The notes beneath the pieces are model-generated. The model had not been told where the DNA came from and made no database searches. It saw only the letters and a program-made list of their open reading frames with translations. Positions 1-11,996 of a stretch of 64,000 nucleotides of DNA are shown here, piece after piece. The translations under genes were made by a program, and so were the position numbers. Source of the DNA: Myrmaecium sp. VS I D KN 1 (lineage: Eukaryota > Ascomycota > Dothideomycetes > Valsariales > Valsariaceae); NCBI GenBank assembly GCA_019775845.1, contig JADQAV010000017.1, forward strand, positions 835,339 to 899,338, in the 5' to 3' direction. Position 1 is the first letter of the stretch, and each line of letters opens with the position of its first letter.

Positions 1-50
1 TTTACCGCATAAGAAATATATTTTTTATTAATTCTTTTTCTAAAAAGGTA

Positions 51-262
51 TTAGGAAAAGAGTAATAACTAGCGTAGTTAGGTATTAATAGAGTAGTATT
101 ACTTATAGTATATAGATTAATCCTAATAAGATACTTCTTTTTCCCTACCTCCTTAAATACTTATATAAGTTAAGCTTTACTTATACCTCGCCTATATATC
201 CCTAGTATCTCGCCTAAAGCTCCTAGGCGACTTAATATCCTAAGGCTCCGCGAGTTTTATAA
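51..262 (-). repeat. Putative 3' LTR (left copy)
   Basis: Direct-repeat partner of 6651-6865 at a constant offset of about 6600 bp, with the same orientation. It contains the shared blocks AACTAGCGTAGTTA and CGACTTAATATCCTAA. This copy has more T where the other has C. Exact ends are uncertain because TG/CA termini would be erased by RIP. Confidence 0.65.
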
Positions 263-3200
263 CTATCTTCCTTCTTAAAAAGGACGCTCTTACGGCCTTA
301 GAGTCCTATTATAATAGTAAAGATATTATTAGCTATTATCTTAGCCTTTAACCTATATTCCTTCCGCTTTTACTATATTTTATATATATATATTATACGT
401 ATAAACTATAGTTCGTTATTCTTAAAAGAGCGTTACTTCTACTACTCCTCTCTCTCTTCTTTTTCTTTCTTATAGTAGCCGATAATACCTCCCTCTACTA
501 TATCTATTATTATTTCTTTATATTATCTTTATATAACGCTCGTTACTATCTAATATTATACTTAATATAATTAAGTCGCGCTTAAGCTGCTAGAGTAGTA
601 AATATCCTAGCTATAATAGTACTTATTACTCTACCTCTCTTTATTATATACTTCCTGCTACCGATTATAACTATAAGAACTTTCTCGCTATATTATTTTA
701 TAAGCTCTTTATTCCTTATTCCCGGTATATATTAATTACCTAAAAGATATCGCCCTCGTCTCGCGTTATATCCGTTAATCCTAATAATAAAGTAATATAT
801 CCTCTTATAACTCTCTATTATAGCTATTCGATCTTCCTATAGTATATCTACGTTTCTTATACTTATTTCCTTATATATAATACTAATATTTCGCAGCTAT
901 CTTATATATTAATCACCGCTTAATTATAGCGTATAGTAGAGCGGCTAGCTATTAATACCTACTCTAAATATATTAAGCGTTAGGCTAATTACGGCGAATA
1001 TAATATCTAGATAAATAGTAATATTATAGTAAAGAAGTACTCCTACTATATTTATATTTAGTATAAATATATCCTTATAGGTCTTCGCCTTATTTACTTC
1101 TTACTTACTTTTCTTTTTTACTCTTCCTACTAATCTATACCTAGATACCTTCTTACTTAGTTTCTAAATATAATTTCTTTCTAGCTAAGCTATTTATATA
1201 CTAAAAGGCTATAGCTAGTAGTTCTAAAGAAGCTAAAAATAATCTTAAGTACTTTATTAAGAGCTTCGGGTAGTACTTTACTACTCTTAAGAGGAGAAAG
1301 AAAAGAAGTAGAGCTATACCTACGCTATATAAGCGGCTTATTTCTACTATTAATTACCTTACTCTACTAATCTCGTACGTTAAGCGTACTAGTACTACTT
1401 TTAAAAGTTTATATAACTTAAAGCGCTCCGTAGTATAATTACTCCTCTCTTATACTTATTATTTATTTATATATTAATCTACTTAAAATACAGCCTCCCT
1501 TCTATTAACTATTATAGTACTAATAGCTCGCGTAGTACGCGTAGCCCTATTATATACTCCCCGCCTTATTATACTTCCTTTAGAAGTCCTACTAAGAATA
1601 AGAAGTCTCTTACTTCTACTTTTATAACTTTTAATACTAGTACTAGTATTTCTAGCGCTTTCTAATACTAGAGTTAAGATAGGGTTAGTTCTCCTAAATT
1701 AGCTTTAACTAGTTTTTCTTCCCTAGCTAGTAGTTATATAGCCCTTAGGCCTTTTCTACTTTTTCTTAGTATTAATAGTTTACTTTTCTAGGTTTACCTT
1801 ACTAGCTAGGTACGCCGTACTAATATACTAATTATTTATTACTAGTATAATAGTTATATCTCCCTTCTAGAATAAATAAATACTACCTTTATACTCTTTA
1901 TACGCTCTTCTTATACTTTATAACTAGTTTTTACCTATATATTAAATTTATTTCTAAGCTCCTTAGCTTCTTCTAGGTCTTCCCTACTAACTTATTAGTT
2001 ATATATATATAAGTATCCCTTTATTTAATAAAATACTTTCTTCTAGGTTCCCTACCTATAGCTTTAAGGATTTCTTCTATTTTATAATAGTAATTACTAT
2101 CCTTATCTATTAGTTCTAGGCCCGGTAGCTTTTATACTTTAGATATATCTAGCTTAGTTTTATAGAGCTTTAGTCTTTAGATATTAAATACTAGCTAAAG
2201 GCGTTAGTATTATAATAGTAGGGCTAGCTTATAAGCCTACTTATTAATTATATCTTTAATTTTAAAAGGGCTTAGTTAGCGTAGTATTAATTTCCTACTA
2301 GGAAGGTACAGGCGTAAGTCCTTAGTAAAAAATTATACTTTCTTACTAATCTTAAATATCCTAAGTATATACTTCCTATTATAGTACTTCGCTTATAAGT
2401 TTATTACGTTTCGAGAATACTTTTCTAGCTACTCCTTCTTCTTTTCTAGTATATAAAGTCTTTCTTAAACTCCTAGTACTTCTTCTCCTAGGACGCTACT
2501 TATAGCGTCCTATAATAAGATTAAATTAAATTTATAAAGCGCGCGAAATAGCGTCGTCTTAGTTATACTATATATAGTATTATTATATATAAACTTTATT
2601 AGATATAGGAGGTCTACTTAGTTATCCTACTATTATTTATAGTATATTTTAAGATAGTATTTTAGTATCTAGTTCTACCGTTTAATCTATTTATTTATCT
2701 GCGGGTAGAAGGTAGTACTAAAGCGCTAGCGAACTATATATAAATAGTAGAAATATAACTAGTATTTACTTATAAATATAGACCTCCTACTACTAATAAT
2801 ACCCTTTAATACTTTAAATTATATAAATAGCTCTTCCTCTAGTATTACTAATCGCTCTACTACCCGGACCTTCTTAATAATTAGGAAGTATAAAGCTATC
2901 TTAATATAGCGGTCGGCTATAATAAGAATTATATTAAAGACGCGACTATTACGCTTATTAAATAGTAGGCTAGTTATAAAATCTATTATAATCTCCTACT
3001 ATAGTTCTTATAGTAGTAGTAGTAGTAGTTAGAGTTTACTTACTAGCTTTTAATAAAGGTTTTTAACTTACTAGTATTCCTAGTAAGTATTTACATACTT
3101 CTTAATATTACTTATAAGTAGAGACTAGTAGTATTACTTACTTAGAAGCTCCTTAGTTTTAGTAACTCTAAAATAGCTAGCCTATAAGTTATTATAATAT

Positions 3201-6200
3201 CTCTTAAGGAGTTCTACGTGTAATACTAGCTCCTTAAGTATATATTACTTATATTAATAGTACTAGACGATATTACTATCCTAAGTCTAATTTAGTATCT
3301 TATATTTCTTAGAAGTCTAGCTCTAGCGTTACTCCTCTTCTTAAGCCTTCTTAATAAGTTCCTTAATACTTAGTAGACCTTCCTCTCTTAAAGGGTTATT
3401 CTCCTTAATAGCCCTCCTTAATACTACCCTTAGGGCTATATATAGGGACTACTTTATAATATTATTCTTAGTATAAATTATAAGCGCCTTAATAGTCGTC
3501 TTACTTATAAACCTAAGTTTATTCTAAATTATTAATAATAGGCTTATTACTTTTATTATTCTATTTATAAAGTAGTCTAGACGCCTAGATAGCTTATTAG
3601 TAGGGTTTAACTTTCCTACCTAGTATTTAATAGTAAAGTTATATTCTAAAAGTAGTATTACTTATTTAGCTTACCTACTATTTAGCTACTTAACGGTTAT
3701 AAATCCCTTAAGGTTATTATTATTAGTAATTACCTAGATAAGGTACTAGCTACTATTAAGATAGTAATATTAGTACTTAAATATCGCTATAATCATAAGT
3801 AGCTCTTAGTTATATATCTTATAGTTTACTTTAGTATTTCTAAACTTTCTTAATTAATAAGCTATTAGATACTACTAGCCGTCAGTATCCTATTAGGAAA
3901 GGATCTCTATAATTACGAATTTAGATATATCTATTTCTAACCTAATTTTTTTCTTTAAGTTAAAATAGATAAGGACGGATATAATTATGAAGTATATTAC
4001 TAGCTTCTTAAATATATCTTACGTATCCTTAATTAGGGTAAATAAGCTAGACTTAATCCTATTCTTACTATCTTTAAGTATAGCCGTTAGGGGTGCTACT
4101 ATATAGGAGTATTAATAGATAAATTAACGATAGGAGTTAGTAAATCCTAGAAAGACCTATAGATTTTTATAAGAGGCGGGCTCCTACTATATTATAATTA
4201 TATCTACCTTATGAGGATCTATCGCCACGCCCTCGGTACTTATAATAAACCTTAGAAACTTAACCTCTTTAGTAAAAAACTCGTATTTACTTAGCTTAGT
4301 AAATAATTAGTATTAATATAAGCGCTCGAGTACTTATTATATATAATTTATATACTTCTCTTCCTTTTCTAAGAAGATTAGGATATTATTTAGATATATT
4401 ACGTAGGTAATATCTATTAGGCTTATTAGGGCCTTATTAATATACGCCTAGAAAGTTACTAGCGCGTTAGTTAGGCCGAATAGTATTATTAGATATTTAA
4501 AGTACTTATATTTAGTTCGGAAGACTATCTTCTACTTATTCCCTTCCTTAATCCGGATACTATAGTACACGTTACTAGATTAAGCTTAGTAAAAATATAG
4601 AGTCTTAAGGTACTATCCTTCTTTAGTATAAATAGGATAGGAGCTCTAGCTAAATTAGTAGATTCCTTAATTTAGTTTTTCTTAAGTATCTTACTAAAGT
4701 AGTACCGTAGCTCTATAAGCTCCCTCCTTAAGAAATTATATAGTAGGTTATAAGGCGGCTCCTTCCCCTCTTTTAAGTTAATTACGTAATTAATATCTTT
4801 ATAGAGTAGTAGTTTATCTACCTCTTTTTCTAAGAATATATCCGCGTATTATAAGTACTTTAATAGAATCTTAATTACTAGTAGAGCGCTATCACCTCTT
4901 CGCCTTTTTCTAAGGCCTTTATAAAGGTCCTTAGGCTAGATACCTAGAAGAATAAAAAGCCGAGATACTACTATCTCGCACCTTTAATAATAATAATATA
5001 CTTCTATTCTAGGATTAGTATATTAAAGACTAGTAGAGGTTCTATCTACAGGTCCTTATTAATTTAATAAAATAGGCCGGTCGTTTCGCGTACTATACTT
5101 AAATTATTTATAAAGCGCAGGCGTAGCTTATATACTTTATAATAATAAACTTCTTTACTAGTAATTACTAATAACTTAAGTAGCTTTACTATAGTAGGCT
5201 TTAGCTTTAACTTATATATATACGCCTAGCTAATTATATTAACCTTAGCGCCGCTATTAATTAAGGCCCCTACCTCGGTCTACTATTAACTTTATAAAAT
5301 CTCTACGCGTATACTAATAGATACTGTTACTTCTACTACTTATTATATTTATAATAAGGCGCCGTCGTAGATACTTTAGCTTTTATTTTATATATAATAT
5401 TTAATATAGCCGCTCTATTACTTCTACTTATAAGTAATCTCTTAGATTTAAAGTACTTTTATAAGAAGTAGCTCTTCTTCTTATAGTTATAATAAATACG
5501 CTCGGGTAGTAGCTTAAACTTATTCTAGAGCTTATTCTAGCCTCTATTACGCTCGTACGTTAGTTACGTTACTAGTATACTACTTATGTAAAATACTACT
5601 AGTTTAGTACTTTTAGGGCCTCTAGGGGGCTTTAGCTTCTCTCTATAAATATTTCCTACTAAATATTATATTAGAGCGACGAGGGCGTCCCGGGTAATAA
5701 ATAAGGCTTAATAGTTTATTAAGGCCTCTTTTAACTTTAGAGTTAGCTTAATAAAGAAGTATATACGCTTTTACTACTTTATATATACTTCTAGTAGTTA
5801 GCGCTTTAGAAGGGTAATTAATTTATAAAACTATATATTATTTAGTCCTCCTTCTAGTAAGCGTTTATATAACGTTAAAAAGTTAAGAGTTCCTTATTTA
5901 CTAGATCTCTATAAGGTCTAATAGGATATTTATAAACCTTATAAATATATATTTTCTAATAGTATAGTCTTCCTAGCTCTCTACCTTTAAGTACTATACG
6001 TTTCGCGGGGTATCCTCGAGGAATTATATTATTTATAAGATTTTCGACTCTTCTAAGAGGTATATCTTAAGGCTAATCTAGAAGGATATCTTTACTATTC
6101 GAACCTACTTAATATACTTTCTAATATTCTTCTTATAATAGAGCTTAAGGTCTTTAACCTTAGGACGCTTATAAGTTGTATATACCTTACCGATAAAACC

Positions 6201-6650
6201 TCTTTTAGCTAATATAGGGGTTACCGACCTATAATTAATTATATCTAACTTATAACTTATTATTATTAGGGGTACGCTTCGCCTCTAAAGTATAGCTAAT
6301 AAGGTTCCTCTCTAGCTAGGTAATCTAGTTATCTAGTTATTATTTATATTATTTTAGGAGAGTTCTTTTTCTCTAATTAACTTCCTAAATACGTTTCTTA
6401 AGTATTTATAACTCTTATTACTTAGCGTTATTTCTTTTAATAGAAGGTTAGGGTTTTAGGATCTTTATAGTCTACTCCTTAATATTATCTAGAATATAAG
6501 CCGCCCTCGCTTCTAGTAATTCTCTTTATAAGCTAGGGGGTATAGATTTACCTCTAGGCTTAGAGGGCGCTAAGCTTATATTACGCTATATAGCTTATAT
6601 TAAATATATAGCTAGGCTAGTTCCTGTCGTATAGTCGGAAGATTAGAATT

Positions 6651-6865
6651 ATTAAGAAAAGAATAATAACTAGCGTAGTTAAGTATTAATAAAGTAATAT
6701 TACTTATAGTATATAGACTATTTCTAACGAGATACTTCTTTCTCCCTACTTCTTTAAATACTTATATAAGCTAAGCTTCGCTTACGCCTCGCCTACGCGT
6801 CCCTAGCGCCTCGCCTAAAGCTTATAGGCGACTTAATATCCTAAAGCTCCGCGAGCCTTATAAAA
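6651..6865 (-). repeat. Putative 5' LTR (right copy)
   Basis: Direct-repeat partner of 51-262. It keeps more CpG and C residues (for example GCCTACGCGTCCCTAGCGCC) where the left copy reads T and A. The differences are almost all transitions, so the copies diverged mainly by RIP and not by ordinary mutation. Confidence 0.65.
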
Positions 6866-7007
6866 GTCTATTTATTTACCTCCGCTTAACCCTCCCTCGC
6901 TTAAGTATTAGTACTAAAAATAACTTTTAAAAAATAGAAATACTATTAAAGTTAAAGAGATAAAGTAACTTAGATAGATATCTAGAGATATAAAAAAGAT
7001 AGAGGTT

Positions 7008-7250
7008 AATAAAATAAATAAAATAAATAAAATAAATAAAATAAATAAAATAAATAAAATAAATAAAATAAATAAAATAAATAAATAAAATAAATAAAAT
7101 AAATAAAATAAATAAAATAAATAAAATAAATAAAATAAATAAAATAAATAAAATAAATAAAATAAATAAAATAAATAAAATAAATAAAATAAATAAAATA
7201 AATAAAATAAAAAAAATAAACAAAATAAACAAAATAAATAAAAAAAAAAA
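7008..7250. repeat. 9-bp AAAATAAAT minisatellite with A-rich tail
   Basis: More than 20 nearly perfect tandem copies of a 9-bp unit of A and T, ending in an A-rich tract with a few CAAAATAAA variants. It lies just outside the right LTR-like repeat and before the second retroelement relic. The open frame it gives on the minus strand (repeated Phe-Ile-Leu) is only the translation of the repeat. Confidence 0.9.
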
Positions 7251-8399
7251 AAAAATAAAGAAGGTCTATAAAATGTCTAGAAAAATTCTAAAAAATCGGT
7301 AAAAATCTGGGATTATTAGAAATATATCGGAAAAATCTTTAGTAGCTAAAACCCGACCCTTACTAAAACCTAGCTACTAAATTCCGACCTAAACTAAAAA
7401 AATAGGGTCTCTACTAGCTAAAAAACCTATCGGGTTTTAGCTGGCGTTGGGTTTCTGACTAAATAGGCCACCCTAGCTAAGATAAGCACGCGGATTAACT
7501 GCGGCGCTAAGGTAAGTATAATTAATTAAGTATATATATATATAAACTAAAGCTAAAGCCTACTATAGTAGAGTTACTAAAGTTATTAATAATTATTAAT
7601 AAAGAGATCTATTATTCTAAGATATATAGGATATATCTATATCTTAAGGACGATCGAGGTATAATAAGAAAAACTACTAAATTATTTTATAGAATTAAAT
7701 ATTAATAGAGACTTTAAGATAGAACTCCTACTAGTTACTAATATACTTATCTTAAAGTAGGAGTAAGTTATTATAAATCTAGATATAAGATAGAAGCGCT
7801 TTAATATTAAGGTTTATATAGGGTCTTAAAGATATAAGAAAAGAGTATCTAATATTTAATAAGACGAATTACTAAAGTCCTACTACTAACTTTAGCTCTT
7901 CCTTAAATAGCTAAAAAACCTCTTATAACTCCTACTCCTAGTAGCTAGAATATCTCTAAGTAACTATTAATACTAATACTAATACTAATACTAATACTAA
8001 TACTAATACTAATACTATTACTATTACTATTACTATTACTATTACTATTACTATTACTATTACTATTACTATTACTACTAGTCTACTACTCTTTAGCGCC
8101 TTATAGCCTATATTAGCTTAGATAGCTACTTAGTACTACTTAGTACTACTTAATACTACCTAAAGCTACCTAGTGCTACCTAAGGCCGCCTGTTAAGGTA
8201 GTTTCTAATATTTAACTTCCTTTTCTTCTAAGTATTTTACCTAGGGCCTAGGGGTATTTACTAAAGCCCTCTAGAAAAGAGAAGGTATATATACTTTAAT
8301 CTATTTAAGGGTTACCCTAGGATAAGAGATAGTAAAGAAAATAGATATAAGGAGTAATAATACTCTGTTAGCGATTAAGATCCCTTATAATATTTAAAT
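7251..8399. other. AT-rich RIP-mutated DNA, unassigned
   Basis: Depleted in CpA and TpG like the flanking transposons. No gene or protein motif could be recognised apart from the tandem repeat at 7969-8076. It may be the 5' part of the plus-strand retroelement that follows. Confidence 0.5.
7969..8076. repeat. Compound hexanucleotide repeat (TACTAA)n-(TATTAC)n
   Basis: About eight TACTAA units (7969-8015) run directly into about ten TATTAC units (8016-8076). The switch from one unit to the other is abrupt. Confidence 0.85.
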
Positions 8400-9560
8400 T
8401 ATATAAATATATTTTAGAAAAAGAAGTAGATAAGCTACTACCCTACTAGAATACTTATTATATAATTAACTTAGAAGATGGTAAAGAACCGTTATATAGC
8501 CTCTTAAGAGAGAGCTTATAGAACTCTAGTAGTACTATTCCTACTATTAAAATATAATTTTATTATTAAATACTAAGTAGAAAAGCTAAACCCTACTAAT
8601 AAGCTATCTAGGCGCCCTAATTACTTTATAAATAGTATAATAGAGGCGATAAGCCTACTACTAATACTTTAAAATAAGCTTAGCTTTAGAAGTAATATAC
8701 CTTTTAAGGTACTTATAAGCTATATAAGAAATAATACTAAAGAGTGGAGCCTCTATATTACCCTAAGGGTAGTAATAAGGAGAGTAGTTAAAGTAATAAC
8801 CGGGAACCCTCTTAAGGAAGATTAGAAGAGATACTACTAAGTATTAAGAAGCTTATTAAGAGGGCCCAGGAGGTAGAAAAAATAAAAATTATACTATAAA
8901 AAGGCTATTATAGAATATAGGATACCTAATTAGGAAAAGAATTATAAAGTATTTAATACTACTAGTATAAATTATATCTATCTAAAAAGCCAGCGGTACA
9001 CTTAGAACTCCTAAAAAGATATTATAATAATTTATAAGTAGGCTGTTTTAGAGTAGCTAAGACTAATAAGCTTCTAAGTAGGCGTTACTACTAATCCACG
9101 CTTTTAAGCGATATAAAAGAGTATATAGATATATATAAAGAATACTAGTAAACTAAGAGCCCTCGCTAGAAGCTAGCTAGCGAACTAGTACTATTATTAT
9201 TATTATAAGAACCCTAGTAGGAGATTATAATAGGGTTTATAACTAGCTACTATTTAGTAAGTATAATTACTATATATTTAATATAATCCTTATAATAATT
9301 AATTACTATACTAAGATAGCCTTATACCTCTTAACTATTAAGAAGGTAAGGGTAGCTAAGCTACTAGCTATATTAGAAGAAGGGTTATTTATATAGCTTA
9401 GTACGCCTAAAGGTATAATTAATTTTAGAGGATTAATAATTATAGATAAGTATTAGCTATACTTCTAATATCTATAAATAGTATACCTGTACCTTAGGAC
9501 TGCATTCTACCTATAACTAAATAAGTAAATAATACTAGTAATAGAACTAGATACTAAAGT
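8400..9560 (+). mobile_element. Internally deleted Ty3/gypsy relic, RIP-inactivated
   Basis: Plus-strand fragments of a second Ty3/gypsy polyprotein. The start of the RT domain is recognisable at about 8410-8530 (KKVDKLLPY, LEDGKEPLYSLLRE). The end of RNase H follows almost at once at about 8555-8635 (KLNPTNKLSRRPNY). Then come the integrase zinc region (LLSRRYY and TKSPR, about 9070-9170) and the integrase core (LEEGLFI, TPKGIINFRG, TAFYLQLN with Q read through a TAG, about 9380-9530). The RT palm and most of RNase H, normally over 1 kb, are missing. Stops and the near absence of CpA and TpG show RIP. The orientation is opposite to the first element. Ends and LTRs were not located. Confidence 0.75.
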
Positions 9561-10810
9561 ACTATCTTAGGATATACTATAAGTAATAATAAGAAAACTA
9601 GGTAGATCTTCTATATTTAATAAATTTTATATATATTAATACTAGATATAGTATAAATAAGATACGACTATTTTATATATTCTATACCTTTAGCCTAGTC
9701 CTATTATAGGACGCTATAGGTAGTATCCTAAAGTAAGAGATACTAGAAGTATAAAAAATACTCTATATAATAAAGAAAGAAAGGCTATAGCTAAAGAGGT
9801 ACTTTTTAAATATAATAGACTTATAGGTAAAGTATTATAATAAGAAGTATATACCTAGAATAATTAAAATTAGTACCTTAATCTAATAGTTAGATTCTAG
9901 GATAATAGTAATAAACTAAATTTATATATAATAAAGGCCTATTATAGTTTTATATAGTTTTATTATACTATTTTCAATATTAAAGTAAGGGCTTATTTTT
10001 TATTAGTAAAATATAATAACTATTTACTGATTAAAATTATTTGCGTAAATATCTTTACTTATATATTATAGAAGCTAGAAAATAGTAAACTTATATAGAT
10101 CGAATAGTTATATAGTAGAATATAGTAGTATAACTAATTACTATTAATATTAGCAGGGCTAGCCTAACCTATTTTAAGGGAGTACTAAATGTGGAATTAT
10201 TCATAATCTTATATATTAATATTATTATATTACCTTCTCTATATCTTCACCTAAGTATATTCTTATATAGAGGTAATTCTATCAGCCTGATAGAGACTAG
10301 ATAATAATTATAATATTAAGACTATTATACTATAATTATAATTATAAAGTCTAACATAAAATTATACTTATTATAATAGTAAGATTATTATATAATACTT
10401 TAAAAGATATTTAGTATAGACTAATTATAGATTAACTATATTAACCTACTATTATTTAGAGGATAGTAGTATAACACTATAGGCTAAGGGGATATAAAAG
10501 ATAGAGGATATTTTTCTAATAATATAGAAAGTACTAAACGCTTTTTAACTATAAGTTAGCTAGCTAATAAACTTATTAAATAATAACTATAACCTTTAAC
10601 TTATATAAGCAGACTATATTATTATTATATAATAGGAACCGGTTATTACTATGGCTTTATTAGGGCTTATGCTATATATATCTCTAAAAATAACCTTATA
10701 ATAGTATATTCACTTATTTAAGCGTAAGATAGTCTTAGGGTTAAAGAGTAGCTAAAAAAAACATTAGAGAGGATATTAAATATATAGAGAAGATAAGAAA
10801 GTAAACCGTC
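9561..10810. other. AT-rich RIP-mutated DNA, unassigned; possible LTR start near 10191
   Basis: It continues the RIP signature up to about 10810, where base composition switches sharply to GC-rich. A purine tract (AAGGGAG) followed by TGTGGAATTATTC near 10180-10205 resembles a polypurine tract and LTR start. No second copy was seen to prove it. No gene recognised. Confidence 0.45.
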
Positions 10811-10831
10811 CTATAAAAGCTCGTATCTCTT

Positions 10832-11500
10832 CTATCTAAGCCCCCTTCCCATCGTCCGCTCCCATAGCCGACGATCCCACCTCCCCTCCCGTAGCGACGC
10901 AGCATCCCCCGCATACATAAACGTGCGGCCCAGCTTCATCCGCCCCTGCGACGGGCCCCGTAAGACAATCGTGCACGGCACCGCCTCATACGCGGCGGTC
11001 TCGTAGTGCGCAAGCCGCGCCGCCTGCTCCGCCGCCGTCACCTCGAAGGCGTGGCCCCGCACGACCTGGTCCGGGGCCCCGTCCACGAGCGCCGGATAGT
11101 CGCCCCAGCGGAGGGTCGTGTAGCCGTGTACCTCTGCCGGGAGTAAATCCGGGGCGTCCGCGACCTCGAGGATGCGGCAGAGGGTCGCCTTGTCCTGGAG
11201 CGTGCCGTACACGAAGTAGAATGTCGGCTCGAAGGGTGGGGGTTGGTACTCCTTGGGGACGCATATAAGATAGTCGGCCGGGGCGGAGCGCAGGGAGGCT
11301 TCGTATACGGAGGGAGCTTGCCGTGCGGCGGCACCGGTCCGCGAGATGTTTGCCGGTAGCGGAGGCGGCGCCGGAGCTGGCGGGGGATGCCGTAGATTGG
11401 TCTTCTGGTTTACGCATCCAACCTTGTCATCCGACTTTTCCAGGCCTTCCGATGCTTTCGGTCCTTCCGGTCCTTCTTCTCTGCGATCATCCTGGGTCAT
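10832..11500 (-). CDS. Gamma-glutamylcyclotransferase-like (AIG2-like) protein
   Basis: A 222-residue protein. The first 90 residues are Pro- and charge-rich and probably disordered. From about residue 93 it carries a GGCT/AIG2-like fold, beginning with the characteristic FYFVYGTLQD strand-loop, then LRWGDYPALV and the acidic HYETAAYEAV segment where the family's catalytic Glu is expected. Family members cleave gamma-glutamyl-amino compounds to 5-oxoproline, but AIG2-like fungal members are mostly uncharacterised, so the substrate is unknown. The ATG at 11498-11500 is the first in frame. The stop codon lies only about 20 bp from the edge of the RIP-mutated block, so the C terminus may have been shortened by that boundary. 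Confidence 0.8.
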   Translation of the reverse strand: MTQDDRREEGPEGPKASEGLEKSDDKVGCVNQKTNLRHPPPAPAPPPLPANISRTGAAARQAPSVYEASLRSAPADYLICVPKEYQPPPFEPTFYFVYGTLQDKATLCRILEVADAPDLLPAEVHGYTTLRWGDYPALVDGAPDQVVRGHAFEVTAAEQAARLAHYETAAYEAVPCTIVLRGPSQGRMKLGRTFMYAGDAASLREGRWDRRLWERTMGRGLR

Positions 11501-11996
11501 TGTGCCGGCGCTCGTCTTCTTCTCTGATCGTCGGCTTAGCTCGATCTCTGGCCCGTATGGATCGAACTTTCAGTGTTGGCGAAGGAGGGGAGTATCGTGT
11601 GGGGTACAGTATCATATATCTGTGCAGCTGGTCTAGGCTAGAAACAGGTCTCCACCTGTCAGATGGCTGAGATGAACCTCTGGTGTGAGTTACATTGTCG
11701 GGGAGGGGGCCGGCTCCATCTACAGCCTAGGAAAGGATATATGAAGTATGTTATATACAGACATGTCTATCCGCGGAAAGCGTTCCTTCAATTTTTTCTA
11801 ACTAAGAAAGGGCATGAGAAAGGAAGTGGATCAAATTCCAGCGATTGCCCTCGACCTCGAAATATGACAAAAGCCAAACTGGAACCAACGTTGCCTTCGG
11901 GGTAAATATGACAACCTACGACAGATACTAACCATATCAATAGTCGTCGTCATTCATATCAAGTCTGAAGAGGATTGACAGAACAAAAAAAGCCCA
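11501..11996. other. Intergenic, nothing recognised
   Basis: Upstream region of the GGCT-like gene and 3' flank of the next minus-strand gene. No conserved frame, RNA or repeat was seen. Confidence 0.5.

Larger units (their letters stand above)
1..6870 (-). mobile_element. Ty3/gypsy LTR retrotransposon, RIP-inactivated
   Basis: Near full-length Ty3/gypsy element read on the minus strand. The reverse transcriptase is still legible at about 4200-4510. Its YxDD active site reads YLNNIL (about 4384-4401), followed by KEVKFLRFIIS and AIDPHKV (about 4203-4275). The integrase core is legible at about 2690-2945 (ADRYIKIALYF, LKGIIS, TTFYPQINK). RT preceding integrase is the Ty3/gypsy order. Stops interrupt every frame, and most look like Gln or Trp codons converted to TAG or TAA. 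A direct repeat of about 210 bp near both ends looks like the LTR pair. CpA and TpG are nearly absent throughout, as expected for RIP. Gag should lie at about 5.3-6.6 kb, but I could not recognise its zinc knuckle with certainty. The element may continue left of the window. Confidence 0.85.

Noticed and set aside
6927-7232. 101-residue minus-strand frame of repeated Phe-Ile-Leu that could be taken for a membrane protein
   Set aside because: It is the direct translation of the AT minisatellite and has no other support.
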